Origin: Oxyruncus cristatus
Lineage: Eukaryota > Chordata > Aves > Passeriformes > Cotingidae
Length of the DNA stretch: 64,000 bases
Direction: 5' to 3'
Assembly: GCA_013399855.1 (NCBI GenBank)
Contig: VXAY01002462.1
Coordinates: 1-64,000, forward strand
Below, in pieces: positions 13,818-27,900 of the stretch. Below the pieces are notes generated by a model that saw nothing but the letters and a program-made list of their open reading frames with translations, was not told the DNA's origin and did no database searches. Numbering within the stretch: position 1 is the stretch's first letter; each line of letters begins with the position of its first letter. Made by a program: the position numbers and the translations under genes.

Positions 13818-13887
13818 CCAAACCAACCAACCAACCAACCAAACAAACCAAACAAACAAACAAACAAAATTAAAAAAAAATAAAAAA
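13818..13887. repeat. (CCAA)n/(CAAA)n microsatellite with A-rich tail
   Basis: CCAA units grade into CAAA units and then an A-rich run. The related motif recurs at 33404-33425. Confidence 0.9.
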
Positions 13888-16800
13888 GCTCCCAGCAACT
13901 AAACAAACCACAACAGGGTTACTACTTTAAATTAATGCAGAATTACAGACCATATCCAGACAGTAACAACACACAAATCGAAATGATACAGAAATGCAAG
14001 AATTCATCATCCAACAATTCATGCAGAAGCCTTAGGTTTTATTTTTTACAGTAAGAAGCATTAGTGACTAACATCTTCAGATTTAAAAGCCTAAAACAAG
14101 GCATAAAAACCCCATCTCAAAAGAAGAAAAACCTGTTATTCTAGAGAATAAAGTACATCAGTTTATCTTCCTACATGAAATTAGTAGCTATGTGCACTGT
14201 AGCCCTCTAATAGAAGTGACTGCACATTTTGAAGGTGTTCCTACAATGAGTGGAATGGGTTTCTTCCATTACAAGATTCATTAATGATATTGGCATATAC
14301 TGCCTTTATTAAGTGACTAGTGCGGGGATGTTATGCAAAAAAAAAATCACAATAAAACCTTTCAGTAAGGAAAAATTTGATTTCCACCTTCACCATATAG
14401 TTCACTACTCCAAAGGCTCATTTAGCTTTGGTGAGGACTTATCAGCTTGGAAATTAGAACTCTAGTCTTAAAAATTAATAATAAAACATCACAACTACAC
14501 ATACACACACACACAAAAGCTGCATATCATGGACAAGAAAACAGGCATTGAAAGAGTATGAGATTGCTGACAGCAGTCTGCACAAAGGCAGCTTCACATG
14601 CCTTGTGTAATCAGCAAGATTTAAAGATCAGTAATGTAACTAGGATTTAAGATGATCTGTGAACATCCAAAGCAATGCTGAACTGCAGGCTCTGTCCTGT
14701 GAGTACATTCTTTCATGCAAGTAAACCAAAGTGCTTTAAAGGATTCTCTCCCACCTCAAAGCAATTCTCCAGATATTATGTGGCTATTAAATACTTTCAG
14801 AAGAAAACCTTGTTGAGTGTTGCTAAGTCCGAAGACATCACAGGGCTCTCTGAGGACTCCTCTTTGCAGTCAAATTTAAATGTCTGTTTTTCCTGCTACC
14901 AGTGTGTCCATAGCATAAGCATTGTAGTTTGGGTCTGAAGCACAGGACTGAGGGCAGCTTCCCAAGTATCTTCCTCTTACCAAACTCCAATCTATGTTAT
15001 GGGGTGATTTTGTAGCACATGAACTGAAGCTAACACAGAAGGTGCTCTGCAGGTGTACATTAGATGTGCTATAACCTCTTACAGGCATTTCAGTCCATGA
15101 GACCAGATTTTTTTTGCTTTCAGACCTTTTCCTTCCAGGGAAGAGATGTGACAGGGGTGGGCATGGAGCTAGAGGGCAAGACTAGAGTTAGATGACTGTA
15201 AAACACCCAAACCACACATGATGTCAGTGCTAGAACCTTGCTACTGACCACCTCATCCCACTGATGTGTCCTTACTGAACCATCCTGTTCACAGGTGTGG
15301 ACAGGAGGCAATAGGAGTTCTCAGGGATTATTTACGAATATTGTCTCCTCAAAGCAAAAGGTTGAAATGATGATCCAGCTCCAGTCTTTGGCCTCTGCAC
15401 ATTTTCAGTTCTCTGGTTCTTGTTCCCTTCATCCCCACTGCCTCTGTTTCCACTCCTGGACTTTACACAAGATGTTACAGATCACCAACACACTGGTGGG
15501 ACAGTGTGATTGAGGATGGTTTATTCTCCTTTCCTTGAGAGGGAGTCCCACAGTTTCCTTTTCTAGTGCTGTCAAACACCTGAGGGAAGGCACTCTCCAG
15601 CTTCGCTTGAAGTCAGGACTTGCCTGTTTTGGTGGTCTGAGCAAGTTCAAGCTCAGGACTTTAATCTTCCAAGCTGTCTTATTAAGCCCTGGAGAGCAGT
15701 GATACATGGACATTAAAACATGTGCTTCCATCAGAAGTGTTTATTAACCCTTAAGATTACAAAGATGCAGAACCAAATAATTTACTTTCTCAACAATTAG
15801 CAACATCACTCTCTAGGTCAAAATGCATCAATAAATCACAGAGGCCTTAGACCAAGTCGAACTCCCTATGAAACGTGATTTCTAGAAAGGAAGAAAACTC
15901 TTTTCAAGCTCTCATGGCTAGAATACTTCATGGCGATGTTATAGTTACAGCAAATTCCTCTGTAGGAGGAAAGATTTCAAGCAAATATTAAAGAGACGAT
16001 TTGATTTATTATGGAAAAAAAAAGTTAAAACTAACAGGCCAAGTTTTGCTTACACTGAATAGTACTTAGCACCTATATAGGAAAATTCCCACTGACTGTA
16101 GTCAGAGTAGATCTGAAGCTTTAAACATGCAGCCTCCCATTCAGTTTAAGAATAGCCATGCTAAAAATTAGGTGTCAGACTGGGACACGTCCTTCTGATG
16201 AGAAAGAGGCAAGAAATGGTATGCAAGGAGCCCCAGCTTCCTCCAGGGCAATAACAGTACAAGAGCTTTGGCCCTCATGGGGAAAACTGATGGGCAGGTT
16301 AATTGAACACCTCTGGGAGAAGGGTGAGCAGTGTGGGCAGCACCAAAGTAGGAGCTGAAACTTGTGGCCACAGGGAACAAGCTTGGAGAAAGCCAGTTGA
16401 GCCAGAGTGCTCCATGGCTGTTGGTTTTAAGGCAGACCAGCTAAGAAAGAGGTACAAGCTGCATTTTGCTGTAGGCAGAAATGGCAGGTGACTGCTAGCC
16501 TTCTGCTGTCAGCCATGCCATGGGGGCAGCTGGCATTCCCCCCCTCTCAGCAAAAGGAAGGGAGAGATACCAGCCCTGCTACTGGAGGTCATAATCCTGC
16601 CCTGGGTGAACAAGGCCTAAAGGGAGCAAAACTGTTTGAACAGGATCCAGCTCAGCTTTATTGCCTGTAGCTGTATCTGTTCTCCAGTTTGTGAAGCAAT
16701 GTCAATGTAACGTGTGCTCTGAGAGCAAAGCTGCCATTTACAGCCTTGGCGGCCAAGAAAGCAGACAAACCTGAGCATCTGCATTTGCAATCTCCACTGC

Positions 16801-18482
16801 TCCATAAAAGACAAGGTCAGACAGAAAACATGTGTTTCATATTTGAAAATCTGAGTGATTTATATTAGGGGAGCAGGACTGGACTGCATGCAACCTCTAG
16901 GTTGTTAAAGTTTAATTCACTAACCAATTACTATCAGATGCTTGACTTTTTCAGCTGCCCAATATGAGGAGTTTAGTTTCTCACAATACCCTGTCTTGAG
17001 TTCAATGCTGTATCTCCTTCCAGGGACTGAAGAGAGGTGAGATGAAGTGGATGAGCAAAAGAAAAGGACCAGTCAGTCCCATGAGTTCATGTTATATCAA
17101 GAGAAGATATCAGAGCATTATCTCACCATTTCTGTGGGTCATTTGGAAGATGACATCCTTTTTCCATTATTTGCAACTTTACTTGAGTAAGCAGATGCAT
17201 TAAAATGAAAGGTACATCTCTCACCTCAAGACAGAAAGTCTGGAGGAGACTCAGTTTCCCTAGCTGCACTACCTTCAACCTGGCTGGATTGTTTCTCAAC
17301 CATCACTCCCAGTTTAAAACATCTAAAACGTTATAAATGCATGTCTCAGCAGATGAAACTAAAGGAACTAGAACAAAAAGTAGGCAGAAGCAGGATTATT
17401 GCTGATAAGCATCCTTCCTGTTACGTGGGTTATGAGGTACAGGTTGATTCTTCTGTGCTGTACAACTTTGGGCTGCAGGGTCACAGAAAATTCTGACCAT
17501 GGGTCAGTGATGTGTGTGTGTTTTTCCAACTCTTCTGAACAGTAAAATGGACATGCTGAAAACACACAATTCAGAAGGTTCACGTGAGCCAGAGCCTCTC
17601 AAACACATACCTCAAAGCAGCTGCACTGCATCACAAGTTTCATAGCTCGCACTCTTATCCCAATACACATGGCAACTCCCACACAGTCCTAAGAGAATGT
17701 GGGTCACTTCAGGAATACATGGCACCATCCCTATCCTTTACCTGGAGTTAAAGAAACCCTGAGGGTCTGTAAACTCATTGTAGACACAAGCAGATGACAG
17801 CTGAACAACTCATGACTTTACCTTCTCAAGGATTGGAGTGTTAGGAACATTGCAATACACTGGAGATCATCTGGCTTTGTATTGAGTGCAGAGCTGACAT
17901 TTTGCTGCCCTTCTAAAAGACACAAGACAGTACTTGCCATTCTCAGCAAGACTTTGCTTACCCAGCTTGATACTGATGATGCGAGGCATATATGAATAAC
18001 AAACCTCATCACAAGGGACAAAAAGTATCTCAAAACATGTTTTTGGAGCATCTTCTTCTTTTGAGAAGTAGAGGAACAAGAGGTTCTCAGAGTCCCAACT
18101 CCAGTTCACTGAACAACTCTAGTTACACCCATTTCAGGATAAAAACATCAATGCTAGTGCTGTTCATAAAAATTTTTTCCAATGTTCTCTGTTAAAATTT
18201 ACTCCGTTTTTGGTTACTAAGTAATGCATGACATGAACGTGGCTTCCCTTTAATTGATCAGAGACCAATAACATTTTGAAATTATGGGTGATGCCAGCTC
18301 TTCTCTCCAACCATATTACACGTCAAATGTTACCTGCTTTTTGGGTGACAGGTTCCTTGAGAATATGTTAACGTTACTACTCATGGAATGAAAGCAGAAA
18401 ATATTTTAAACTGCGGAATAATCAATCCATTCCAAATCTTCAGATGGAGCATCATTCACATTAAGACATGAAACTCTCAGAA

Positions 18483-18502
18483 TTCTTTTTTTTTTTTTTT
18501 CC
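18483..18502. repeat. Poly(T) run
   Basis: A plain T homopolymer; a second interrupted T run is at 18595-18618. Confidence 0.85.
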
Positions 18503-19986
18503 CAACCATTACCCAACTGGTCACAGGCAGCTGGACAACTAACTCCACCACAGTAATTTATGAGGTTGTTTGTAAATTAGAGAACTACTGTGCCTTTTTT
18601 TTTTTTCTTTTTTTTTAATGAGAGGAGGGGCAGGACAAGGAGGCAAGGAAGAAGAGAAGCTAAAAGATGTCAGTTTTTTATGTCAGCAATTAACTAAATA
18701 CAGTACATAAGATTGTGCTGAAGCTTTCAATGCATAATGTTCAGAGGGTTTTTTTCTAATTCTGAATGCCAGTACTTCAGACATGTTTATACCTTTCCAG
18801 GACTCTTTACTCGGCCACGGATTCACTTCGTGCAGAATATAAATGCTGTTGACCTGACAATACCTACTCACAATACCTGGAGCACTACAGCAGCATTACT
18901 GTCTGGCAGATTTATTTATTCTTACCTGGCATTACTGCTTAGAAACTGTCTAATTTAAAGTCTGTTGAACCAACAGAATGAAACATGGCAATTTCTACGT
19001 AACAAACACAAGGACAGAAAGCCAGTAGAGAATCACTGGGTGTAACAGGGCCATGACTACAATATGTCATCATAAATGCTCATGGCAGAAACAAAAAGCT
19101 GGTGAAACTTTTGAACCAAGGCACTGTGCCTTGGTGATGATGGCAGGCTAATCAGTCCAGCAGTTACTCTAACCAGCATCAAATTCCTATTTTAAATCCA
19201 TACTGTAGAAGTAATTGGAGAGAACTATTTTTCATGTTATTGCACTGTGGGAGCGTACCATTATGTTGTGGATGCCTTCAGCTTTGGAAACTGCTGCATT
19301 TCAGTAATAACTCAAACAGCCCCAAGAAGCTCAAATACAATTTGCCTGGGATTAAATGACCTTGACAAACAGTAGATGTTGTTTCAACCTCCAACTCATC
19401 CTTGGCAAGATAACCTCCCTGTCCACTTGTCTCTCCCACTCAGTGCCTCGGCAAGCACGATCCAGCTTTTAGAAACCCTGACAGAAAAAGAAAGTGGATA
19501 TCTTTCCCCCAAGAGGGAGTCTGTGACTGGTAAACACATACAGGAGTCTCAGTCCAGCCCTTGCCTTCCATGGAGGCCTGTCTGGGAGAAGGGTTGGAAA
19601 GCCAAAAGTTTGCAATCCTTCACTGCAGGAATTTTGGCTTGTGGGTACAGTTGGCTGCCTCAAGGCAGCGCACCTTGCACACAGCTGAGGATCTGCTGTA
19701 TTATGTCTGTAGACAAAAAAAGTAACAGGAGAGAAAGAAAGTTTACTGCTTAATGTGCACTTGGAGAACACTGGATTCCAACTTATCTCCCACACTGAAC
19801 TCCAGGGACATTTAGTTGATGACCCAGATCTCGAACTAGACTTAGAATTTTCTCCTAGCTCTGTGATTGCAACATTGGCTACAAACGCATCCATAATTAT
19901 AATTTTTTTAAAAAATCTCCATCACTGAAGAAATAAAATAATACCATTTCCTTATTTTAGTTACTTGTACTTTCCTGGAAGTGATT

Positions 19987-20025
19987 TTTTTTTTTAATTT
20001 TTTTTAATTTTTTTTATTTTAAGGG
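19987..20025. repeat. T-rich AT tract
   Basis: T runs separated by AA (TTTTTTTTAATTTTTTTTAA pattern). Confidence 0.85.
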
Positions 20026-20099
20026 ATTTCCCAAGGTTTGCTGCCTACCTTGTCTGCAAGGTTGGTTGTGAAGTGTTCGACAGCTGNTTTCTGGGATGT

Positions 20100-20100
<1 letters not shown>

Positions 20101-20135
<35 letters not shown>
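20101..20135. repeat. Poly(T) homopolymer of 35 bases
   Basis: An uninterrupted T run just after an ambiguous base at 20087. Length may be unreliable in the assembly. The open frames across it encode poly-Phe and are artefacts. Confidence 0.9.
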
Positions 20136-20138
<3 letters not shown>

Positions 20139-21333
20139 GTATATGCACTTATGGGTGTGGACAGACCTGTGCACAGACTATTACAGTGTTTCATCCTCTC
20201 CTGCTGGTTACAGAAGTTTCACTCTTTGATTCTTTTAACTTTGGTGCAGTTGGGACGCGCAACTACCAGAGTCTTCATGCAGCCCCTCTTTCCTATCATA
20301 GTGACATTTTTATTAAAGAGCTCAATCAACAGAAACAAGATTATAATCAAGAATTGTCCTAGGCTTCTGTTCCAATCAATCTGATCACAGCCTGGCTATC
20401 AGTCTGCCAAAGGTCCACAGGCTGCCAGTCATCCATCCAAAAAAAAGCCTGGAATACTTTGAAAAGCATGAAGTATGACAGCCTGGCTCACACAGTTGAT
20501 ATGTAACGTGGCATCCCTTAAACAAAATGAACCATAGGGACAAATGTAATCTAGAGATTGACGAGGTGAACAAAAATATACCACAGCTGTCTAGGAGTAA
20601 CTTAAATCGTCATCTGAAGAGAAAATCACTGCCACAGATTTCCAACCATTCTTTTAGAAATCAGGAATATCAATATCTTTAAACATTACTTAGAAATGAC
20701 GTTTAGGCAAATTGGGAAGAGAGTCAAAGACACAAATAACTTCACTGAAATAACTTAGAAGACTGACAAGAAACATAGCATTCATATTTGAAGCAATGAA
20801 ATCACATTTAACCCAACTGTCTCAAAATGCCATAATTCTGTATCATATGGCATGTGCTATATTAGTGAGCCACACCATTTAACTTGGAGGAATATGAATT
20901 CCTCACTCAAAAAAAAAAAGAATTTGGTGATGTATGACAACCCCTAAAAGTCTGGTTAAGGGTGGAAAAAACAGTTTGTATATTTTAAATTCAAGCCTAT
21001 ATTTAATCTAATGATTATGTGTCACATTCACCCATTATTTATATTTGGTCAAAGATAAAAATGCAAAACTGTGACAAAACGCCAGCCTTTCTGTCACCAA
21101 CAGAGAACATCCTGGATTCCTGATAAAGACCAGGATCTGCTCCAGGTTCATGATAGTACATTAATCTCTGACTTTCTCTTCAGTGAACACAGACCAAGTT
21201 CGGCACTCTGTCAATTAAAAAGCAATGATTTTAATAAAGTGCGGAGAATCAAGCAAAAATTGGTCAAAAGAGTGAAGACTTAATGGAATATCTGCTCAAA
21301 GCAAAGGTTTGATTTCCCTTCAGGATAAACTGA

Positions 21334-21380
21334 AAATAAATAACTAAATAACTAAATAACAAAATAACTAAATAAATACT
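21334..21380. repeat. (AAATAACT)n-like repeat
   Basis: TAACTAAA-type units repeat about five times with one variant unit. Confidence 0.85.
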
Positions 21381-23631
21381 CAAAACCAAACAACCTCCTC
21401 AGAAACAACTGTACAGCAAAGCCTTCAAGGAACACTCCTGCTCCGGCAGGAAAGACAAAATGCACACATTTTGTCTTTGTTTCCTGAAAAGGAAAGGAAA
21501 CAATGCAGTGAATATGATCCTTTTTTACTACACTCTCTGTTCAGTTGCTATGTATCTGAAAACTCCACCAAATAAATACATTAGAACTGAATAGTGTAAA
21601 TTTGACATTCATGAAAGGGACATCATAAAAAAGGGCTTTTCCCTACTGCAGTGCATCAGAATTGCCAATGATGCTCATAACACTTTTTAAATCTCCGACA
21701 AAAACGATGACTTTTTTGATTGACACAAGCTGTCAGATGTATGATTCATGTTATATTTCTCTGTTATTAGCCAAACAACACATTATGTCTCCAGTCGTTC
21801 CATCATCCTTCTTCACACTTATGATCAGGAAATCATTAGAGGGCATGAGCACTCAGCACTGGGTTGGAACCCTCCTCCGTTTCATCTCTCCAAGTCCACT
21901 CCTTTCCATATCACACACTGCTTCCTCGTCTCTTTCTATACTTCAGTCATATTAGATCTATTAATTAACGTTTCCACTCTTCTGGTTCATAAAGACCAGA
22001 GTCCTAGTCTCTGTAATATCTGCATTTAAAAGTGACCAAATTTTTATTATTATAGCAGTGTAATACTGCATACAGTCATCAGCAGAATTATCCACAGGGC
22101 AATGTGCTATAAGGAAAACTCAATAGGCGTAGTGTTTTCTTAACTTTTTTTACTATTCCTGAAATACCTTGAAACAAATTTACTCCGAATACCTCCTCCC
22201 ACCCTGACACTTTTAACAAATTATTTCGAAGTCAGATGGAGTGATCACAGATATGGAGTGTTTCTCCATATCTGTCTTGTGCAAAACGGATACATAGAAA
22301 TTTATCCTTGAAACAGAAACCTCTCTGAAAGTGTTGAAGCAATTAATACATACCCCAAATTACAGTAAATTTCAAGTCATCCCATTACTGCATTTCAGTC
22401 TTGCGACAAAACACTACTTCTGAAATATATTTTCTGTTTTAGATATCCATGACCTTCTAAAACAAAAATTATCATGCTATAAATACAATTGGAGGTAAAT
22501 ATATGGCATTATATGTGTGCACGTATGGCAATATATGTGCGCATTCAGGCTGCTACTTGCATTTACTACCTTGGCTGCATGTCATTATTACCAGATTCTG
22601 TTTGGCCATGAGACATTCCCACCTGTTCCAACATCATTGCAGCATCTCTACACAAAAAAGGGCAGTAAAATCATGTAGATCTGAAGCCATGTGACAGCCT
22701 CCCATGGATGAAGAGATCACAAGCAGTTCTGTGTTAACACATCCAAAACCAAAAAGTGACTAGTGTGTGCAGTCACATGCATGCTTTCTCTCCTGATTTT
22801 CCCCCTGCCCCCATCTCAGCCACAAGAAATTTTTTGCTCCCTAATGGCTACAGGAGGACAGATACAGAAAAACAGCAATTTGAATTTCAGATCACATACT
22901 AGCATGCATGAACAACAAAGGAAAAAAAATCCAACCTTATATCAGAAAATGTTAGGATCTAAAGGGAAAAGTAGCCAATACCTAAGCCTTCTACATACAT
23001 CTCCTTCTCAACCAACAGAAAAGAAGGGTGTTTTCTTTTCCTTTCCGATGTTCCTTGGCAGCAGGGCCTGTCACCAAACTCATGTATTGCATCAGGACTA
23101 GACTGAAGTATTTCAAAAGTGGTGAGAAATAACTCTGTGCTGGTGTTTCCAAGAAAATTAGTTCCTAAGAATTCCCATGAGATGCAGTATCTGGTAAGTT
23201 CTGGGAGATAAACATTAAGACCAGGGAAGTTACCAGATTGTGTCTTATTTAAAGGACAATTTTAAAATACACTATTCTTTCTACAACTCTGTCATCAAAG
23301 TTTTAAAATACTTTTTCTGTTGATGCTGCTACAAAGCTGCCTTACCTTTCAAGTCCACCCAACTTTAACCACTCACTCTTTACACACCAAGTAGAGAGAA
23401 AGGCAAATCGGTCATATCCATCACAGCTGGCATTTGAACCTCTTGAAGGGCCCATTAATCATGTGATAAAACACTCTGGCAAAACTCTAAACGCATTTCC
23501 TTGAGTTTGGGGTAGAAGGTGAGGAGATGGGTATTAGCACAAGGTGGAGTGAGGGTTGGACCTGTATTTATTCCCAGGCACCTTGAACAACACAGAGTGG
23601 CTTAGGTCTTCTTCCTTATGACCAGAGCTGT

Positions 23632-23658
23632 GCTGCTGCTGCTGCTGCTGCTGCTGCT
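23632..23658. repeat. (CTG)9 trinucleotide repeat
   Basis: Nine uninterrupted GCT/CTG units at the start of a local GC-rich patch. In one frame they encode poly-Leu and on the other strand poly-Ala, neither in a supported gene. Confidence 0.92.
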
Positions 23659-24473
23659 GAGTGGTCCCCTCGCCGCCTGCTCATGGCCCAAGAGTCCATC
23701 AGCAGCACAGCTGGCACAAGTACTTCTGGCAGCAGCAGCCAAGACAGTCCCTTGCCACCAGCTCTCTGAGGCGGGGGGGGGGAGCGTTCGCTGGCAGCCA
23801 GATCCTGGCAGTGGCCCTGCTGAGGAAAGCTCTGAGACAGCCCTTGCAATTCACAGCAGCCAGCAGGCCGGGAAGTGTGTCAGCCCAGATTGAGCACAAC
23901 AGTGGAGCCAGCTGTAAGGGCAGGTAACACTGGAGCAAGGCTGTAAGCAGCACTGACCCCATATGCCCGAGCAGCAGGCATAGCTGCCTGGCGGGAACGC
24001 CATATCCCAGCAGCCAGTACAGGACAGGAGGGTGATGGGCTGGTCCTACAGGACTGCTCTCTTCAACAACTTCAGGCAGGTGTTTCAAGCCATGAGAAGC
24101 AGCAGCGAGAGCAGGTTCTCCTTAGGATGTTTCTAACCAAATCAATACTTCAGCTGAGCATATTTAAATGCAAACGTTGTCCTGCACATAGAGTGAAGGC
24201 TGCCAGGCAGCAGAGGAAAGCCCTGTGCCAGCTCTGCGGCACCATCTAGTGCTAACAGAGAACAATGCTCTCGGGAAAACAGACCCACTTCGGGTTACAC
24301 CAAGTTTAGAAACAATGCAAAATAAAGGCACAAAAATACATACCCAAAACAAGCAAGACAACTAAAGACGACCCATTTTCACTTTACACGTGCCAGGGCC
24401 TGCTTCTGTCACTCCAGGATCGCAATGCTTATGCTGTGTAGCTTAAACTGGTTTCACACCAGTTAACATCCTG

Positions 24474-24673
24474 GCAGCGAGCACTGCGGAGTCCGGCCAC
24501 GCTCACTACCACTATTCCCATCAGACCCAGCAGATGAATCACAACAGCCATATGTTCTTAAAACGTACGTGCAGCCTTGCAGCTGCCTCTCACTCCCGTC
24601 CCAGGCTAAAGGCTGCACTACTGCGCTGCGCACGCAATGGAAATCACGGCCGGAGGGCAACGACGGCAGCGAT
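24474..24673. promoter_or_regulatory. Small CpG-rich pocket, possible cryptic promoter or enhancer
   Basis: About 15 CpG dinucleotides occur in 200 bp, including GCGCTGCGCACGC, which resembles NRF1 half sites. It lies about 3.6 kb beyond the NAPG stop codon. No coding exon is evident next to it, so its role is open. Confidence 0.3.
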
Positions 24674-24986
24674 GGAAAAAAGACCCATCAGCCTTCTGGA
24701 AGGTGATCAGAGACAACACTCATGCATGTCATGTCCAACAGGCACCAAGGTAGAGGAAGAGATGAGCCCAGCTCCTGGGGATGCTGGACTCTACAAACCA
24801 TTAGCTTAGACATTAATATCCCAGCTCAAACAACCACAGATCCCAAGTGGTTTCCTCCTGCTCTCTCTAGTTACGTTTACTTTCTCCAATTTTACTCTCA
24901 TTACTAATTGGGGAGGTTGGGGTTGCTTCCTTATTTTCTGCATCCAAAAAGGTTCACTACATGTTATAAATCTAGATAATAAAGCT

Positions 24987-27900
24987 TTTATTTTTATTTT
25001 TCCCCCAAGAGCAGCTTTGTTCTGGTAGTTTTATAGTTGCTTATTTGTAACCTCTGAGGAATGATTCCCATCACACTGCAGAACTTCAGTTCCAGATTCT
25101 TCAGCCTTCAAGTATTTCAGTAAGTTTGACTTTGAAAGAGTAGGTGATTTTTCTAAAATTATGAAGTCTCCAAAGTTACAGAATTCGTGTCCTTAAATTG
25201 TGTAAAGATTGTTTATGAAACATTGAAACGTAGCTGTTTTTCAAATTTTGCATTGGATCCAACCAAATAATGACAAGCTTGCATTCTCCTGCTGAAAACT
25301 ACTTTGAAAATCTGACCCAAGTGACAAATACAATTAGCTTAACTCAGCAGGACCTGATCAACAACAGGGAAAGCTACTACAAATGTGTTAACTTCAAGTT
25401 TTATTTTCGATGTTGGTGAAACACATAGCTTCTTTTTCTCAAGAGGCAGCATCTGTAGAGCTGTTACAAACACATTTTGTACTCTATTACACCACAGATT
25501 GGGGAAAAGAACAAATAAAGCACAGGTTTCACACTGCACTTGATCATCTGAGTATTAAGTTATAGCTTATTTAGAAATCTTCTGATTTCACATATACATT
25601 GCACTGGCCATTGCTCAGCCTTCATGCACAATTAAACTTTATTTTTCTTACAGTCAACAATGGTTTTGGAAACTTTCTTGCTGTAAATGGTATCTTTTCC
25701 ATTTTAGATCACCTAAATGGTATTTACATAAGTGTGCAAATTGCTTTGAAAGATAGAAACAAACACAAACACATAATATACAGACAGTTTCTTCTATAGT
25801 TAATGTTTACTAAAAGGCAGTTAACATTCCTAACACACTTTCACTGTCTAAAATAGGAGAATAAGTTATATAAAATAGACCATCTTATGTTCAAACACTT
25901 CCATTTCTGCAGATTTGGTCTTTGCAGCAACATTGCAATCAAAGATTAAGATTCTATTACTGAGAATCAGAAAAGCCCCTTTGAATTCAATGGCAGCTTA
26001 ACATGTCTAGTACCAGTTACTTTTGTCCCAGATTTTCCACACTTGGCATGGAGAAAAAAAAAAAAAAANNNNNNNNNNNNNNNNNNNNNNNNNNNNNNNN
26101 NNNGTTTTAACCATGTGGACTGGAGAAAAAAAAAAAAAAAAAAAAAAACACAACTAGAGGGAGTGTGGAAGACAGTCTCGCACAACTATTTCATTTTTTT
26201 GGCAATATGAAAAATATGCTTTAAGAATCTAATGCATAAATTTTAATTTTTCTTTTAAGGGCCTGTTAGTGTTACAAGCACAGTTTAAATAAATCTGCAG
26301 ATTCTTTCACAGAAGCACACAAGGTTCCCAGTTTTGTTTCTTATGCACCTCACCCTCTCAGGCATATGCAATTGTAGACTCCTTGGGATCACACAATAAA
26401 ACTGATTTCAGAATTAGAAAGAGCAGAAAATGCAAGAAGAAAATTACTTTGCGCTCCCAGAGCTCCTAAATGTGCAGTTTTTTCTACCTGTGATAAAGAC
26501 TCCCCCATGAAAAGTGTATGTTCAACTTGATTAACAAATCCAGAAGGCAGAAGTTGAGTAAACAGGAGTAAGTTGCTCCAGCGGTGAAAATAGAAGAGTG
26601 ACAGGGAAGTCTTCAAAGCCATCTTTCATGTACACCTGCAAGCATTCTCAGAGAAAAGCAACTCACTTCCTAAAGTTTCTTAGAGCTGTAACTTCTATAT
26701 ACATCATCAATAATGAAGGGAAATCATCTGTCAGATAGTAAAGGACTACAGGTGCATCTCAAACAGCTGTAAAACGCAGTGTTATTATTATGCAACACAA
26801 CAAGACAAAACTGGTTTTTGGGCATCCATTAAATTGAATAATGTGACGTTTTACAGCAGCCCTGCCTGTGTATTATGCTGCAGTTTGTGCACCCCTCACA
26901 GTGGAGTGCTATCCACCCCAAGGAAAGTGAGTATTAGCCCTCTTGAAGTTTAACCTTAATCACAATTATGTCTGACACACTGATGTCAGACATCACGTGT
27001 ATGTCGGACACGTGCTTGGTATTTTTTATGACATCCAGTCGCTTAATACAGCACAAACTGTACCAACACTTAGCACTGTTGCTTTTGGTCTCTTGTTTAT
27101 TGAACTTTGGGCATCACACACAAATCCCTGCTGGATTCTGGTTCTGCTGAAGAAACAAGCCATAGGTACAACTTCTAGAGTTGACAGCTTCTAAGCATAA
27201 AACAGTGAAACAAATTTAAGACACTACAGAAGTTTGCAAAACACATGATGACTTGAAACCAAATAAAAATAGAGAAGATGCATTAAAATTTGGTTACCTT
27301 GGATTCTGAGCTAGTTTGAAAAATGCCATTTATAGGAGATACTTGTTCTATGCTGTGAAAATATGAAAGAATCATACAAAGCATGCACATCACTGAAACA
27401 TTCCACCTCAGTTTTTGTTAAATATTTGTCTTCACAAGTTTATATTCAGTGCACGTTATCTGCTACCTTCAGTTTCTTTTCTAGTTATGGCATGCTTCAG
27501 AAACACTGTCAAGAATGTCATTCACTCCTTTCTTTCCCAAGGTGCACATTAAAAACACTATGCACACATTTATTTCCAAAGACTTCAGGTCAATAAAGTT
27601 CTCAAGAGGAACAAGCTGTGTGTATTTTTAAGCAAAGATACCTTCAAATTAGTTGACTTAGTATTTTCCACACTCACATGGATACTGCTTGCAAAGAATA
27701 GGGTTTTAAAATAATACTCCCCAGTGGGGTAAAACCATTGAAAACAAACTGAACACTCCCCCTAGTGTTTAGACTCTCACCTGGCACAATCTGCCTTAAA
27801 TGGTCTTAAACAGGAGATTAACAGCCAGATGAATGATGGTACATTTAATTCCAAAAACAACTGCAAACATCTTTCCAGGACCAAAAAGTGTCAGCTGTTG

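Larger units (their letters stand above)
11781..24473. other. Non-coding DNA, no gene recognised
   Basis: This AT-rich stretch has no open frame resembling a known family. It holds simple repeats (13818-13887, 18483-18502, 18595-18618, 19987-20025, 20101-20135, 21334-21380) and a GC-rich patch at about 23610-24110 with a CTG tract. One ambiguous base lies at 20087. Confidence 0.6.

Noticed and set aside
13818..13887. Regular spaced repeat considered as a CRISPR-like array
   Set aside because: It is a plain CCAA/CAAA microsatellite without spacers, and the genome is avian.
19376..19894. Open frames of 125 and 141 codons on opposite strands
   Set aside because: They are mutual shadows, have no family similarity that I can see, and no splice-site or promoter context supports either.
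20038..20384. Phe-rich open frames
   Set aside because: They are translations of a 35-base T homopolymer and include an ambiguous base.
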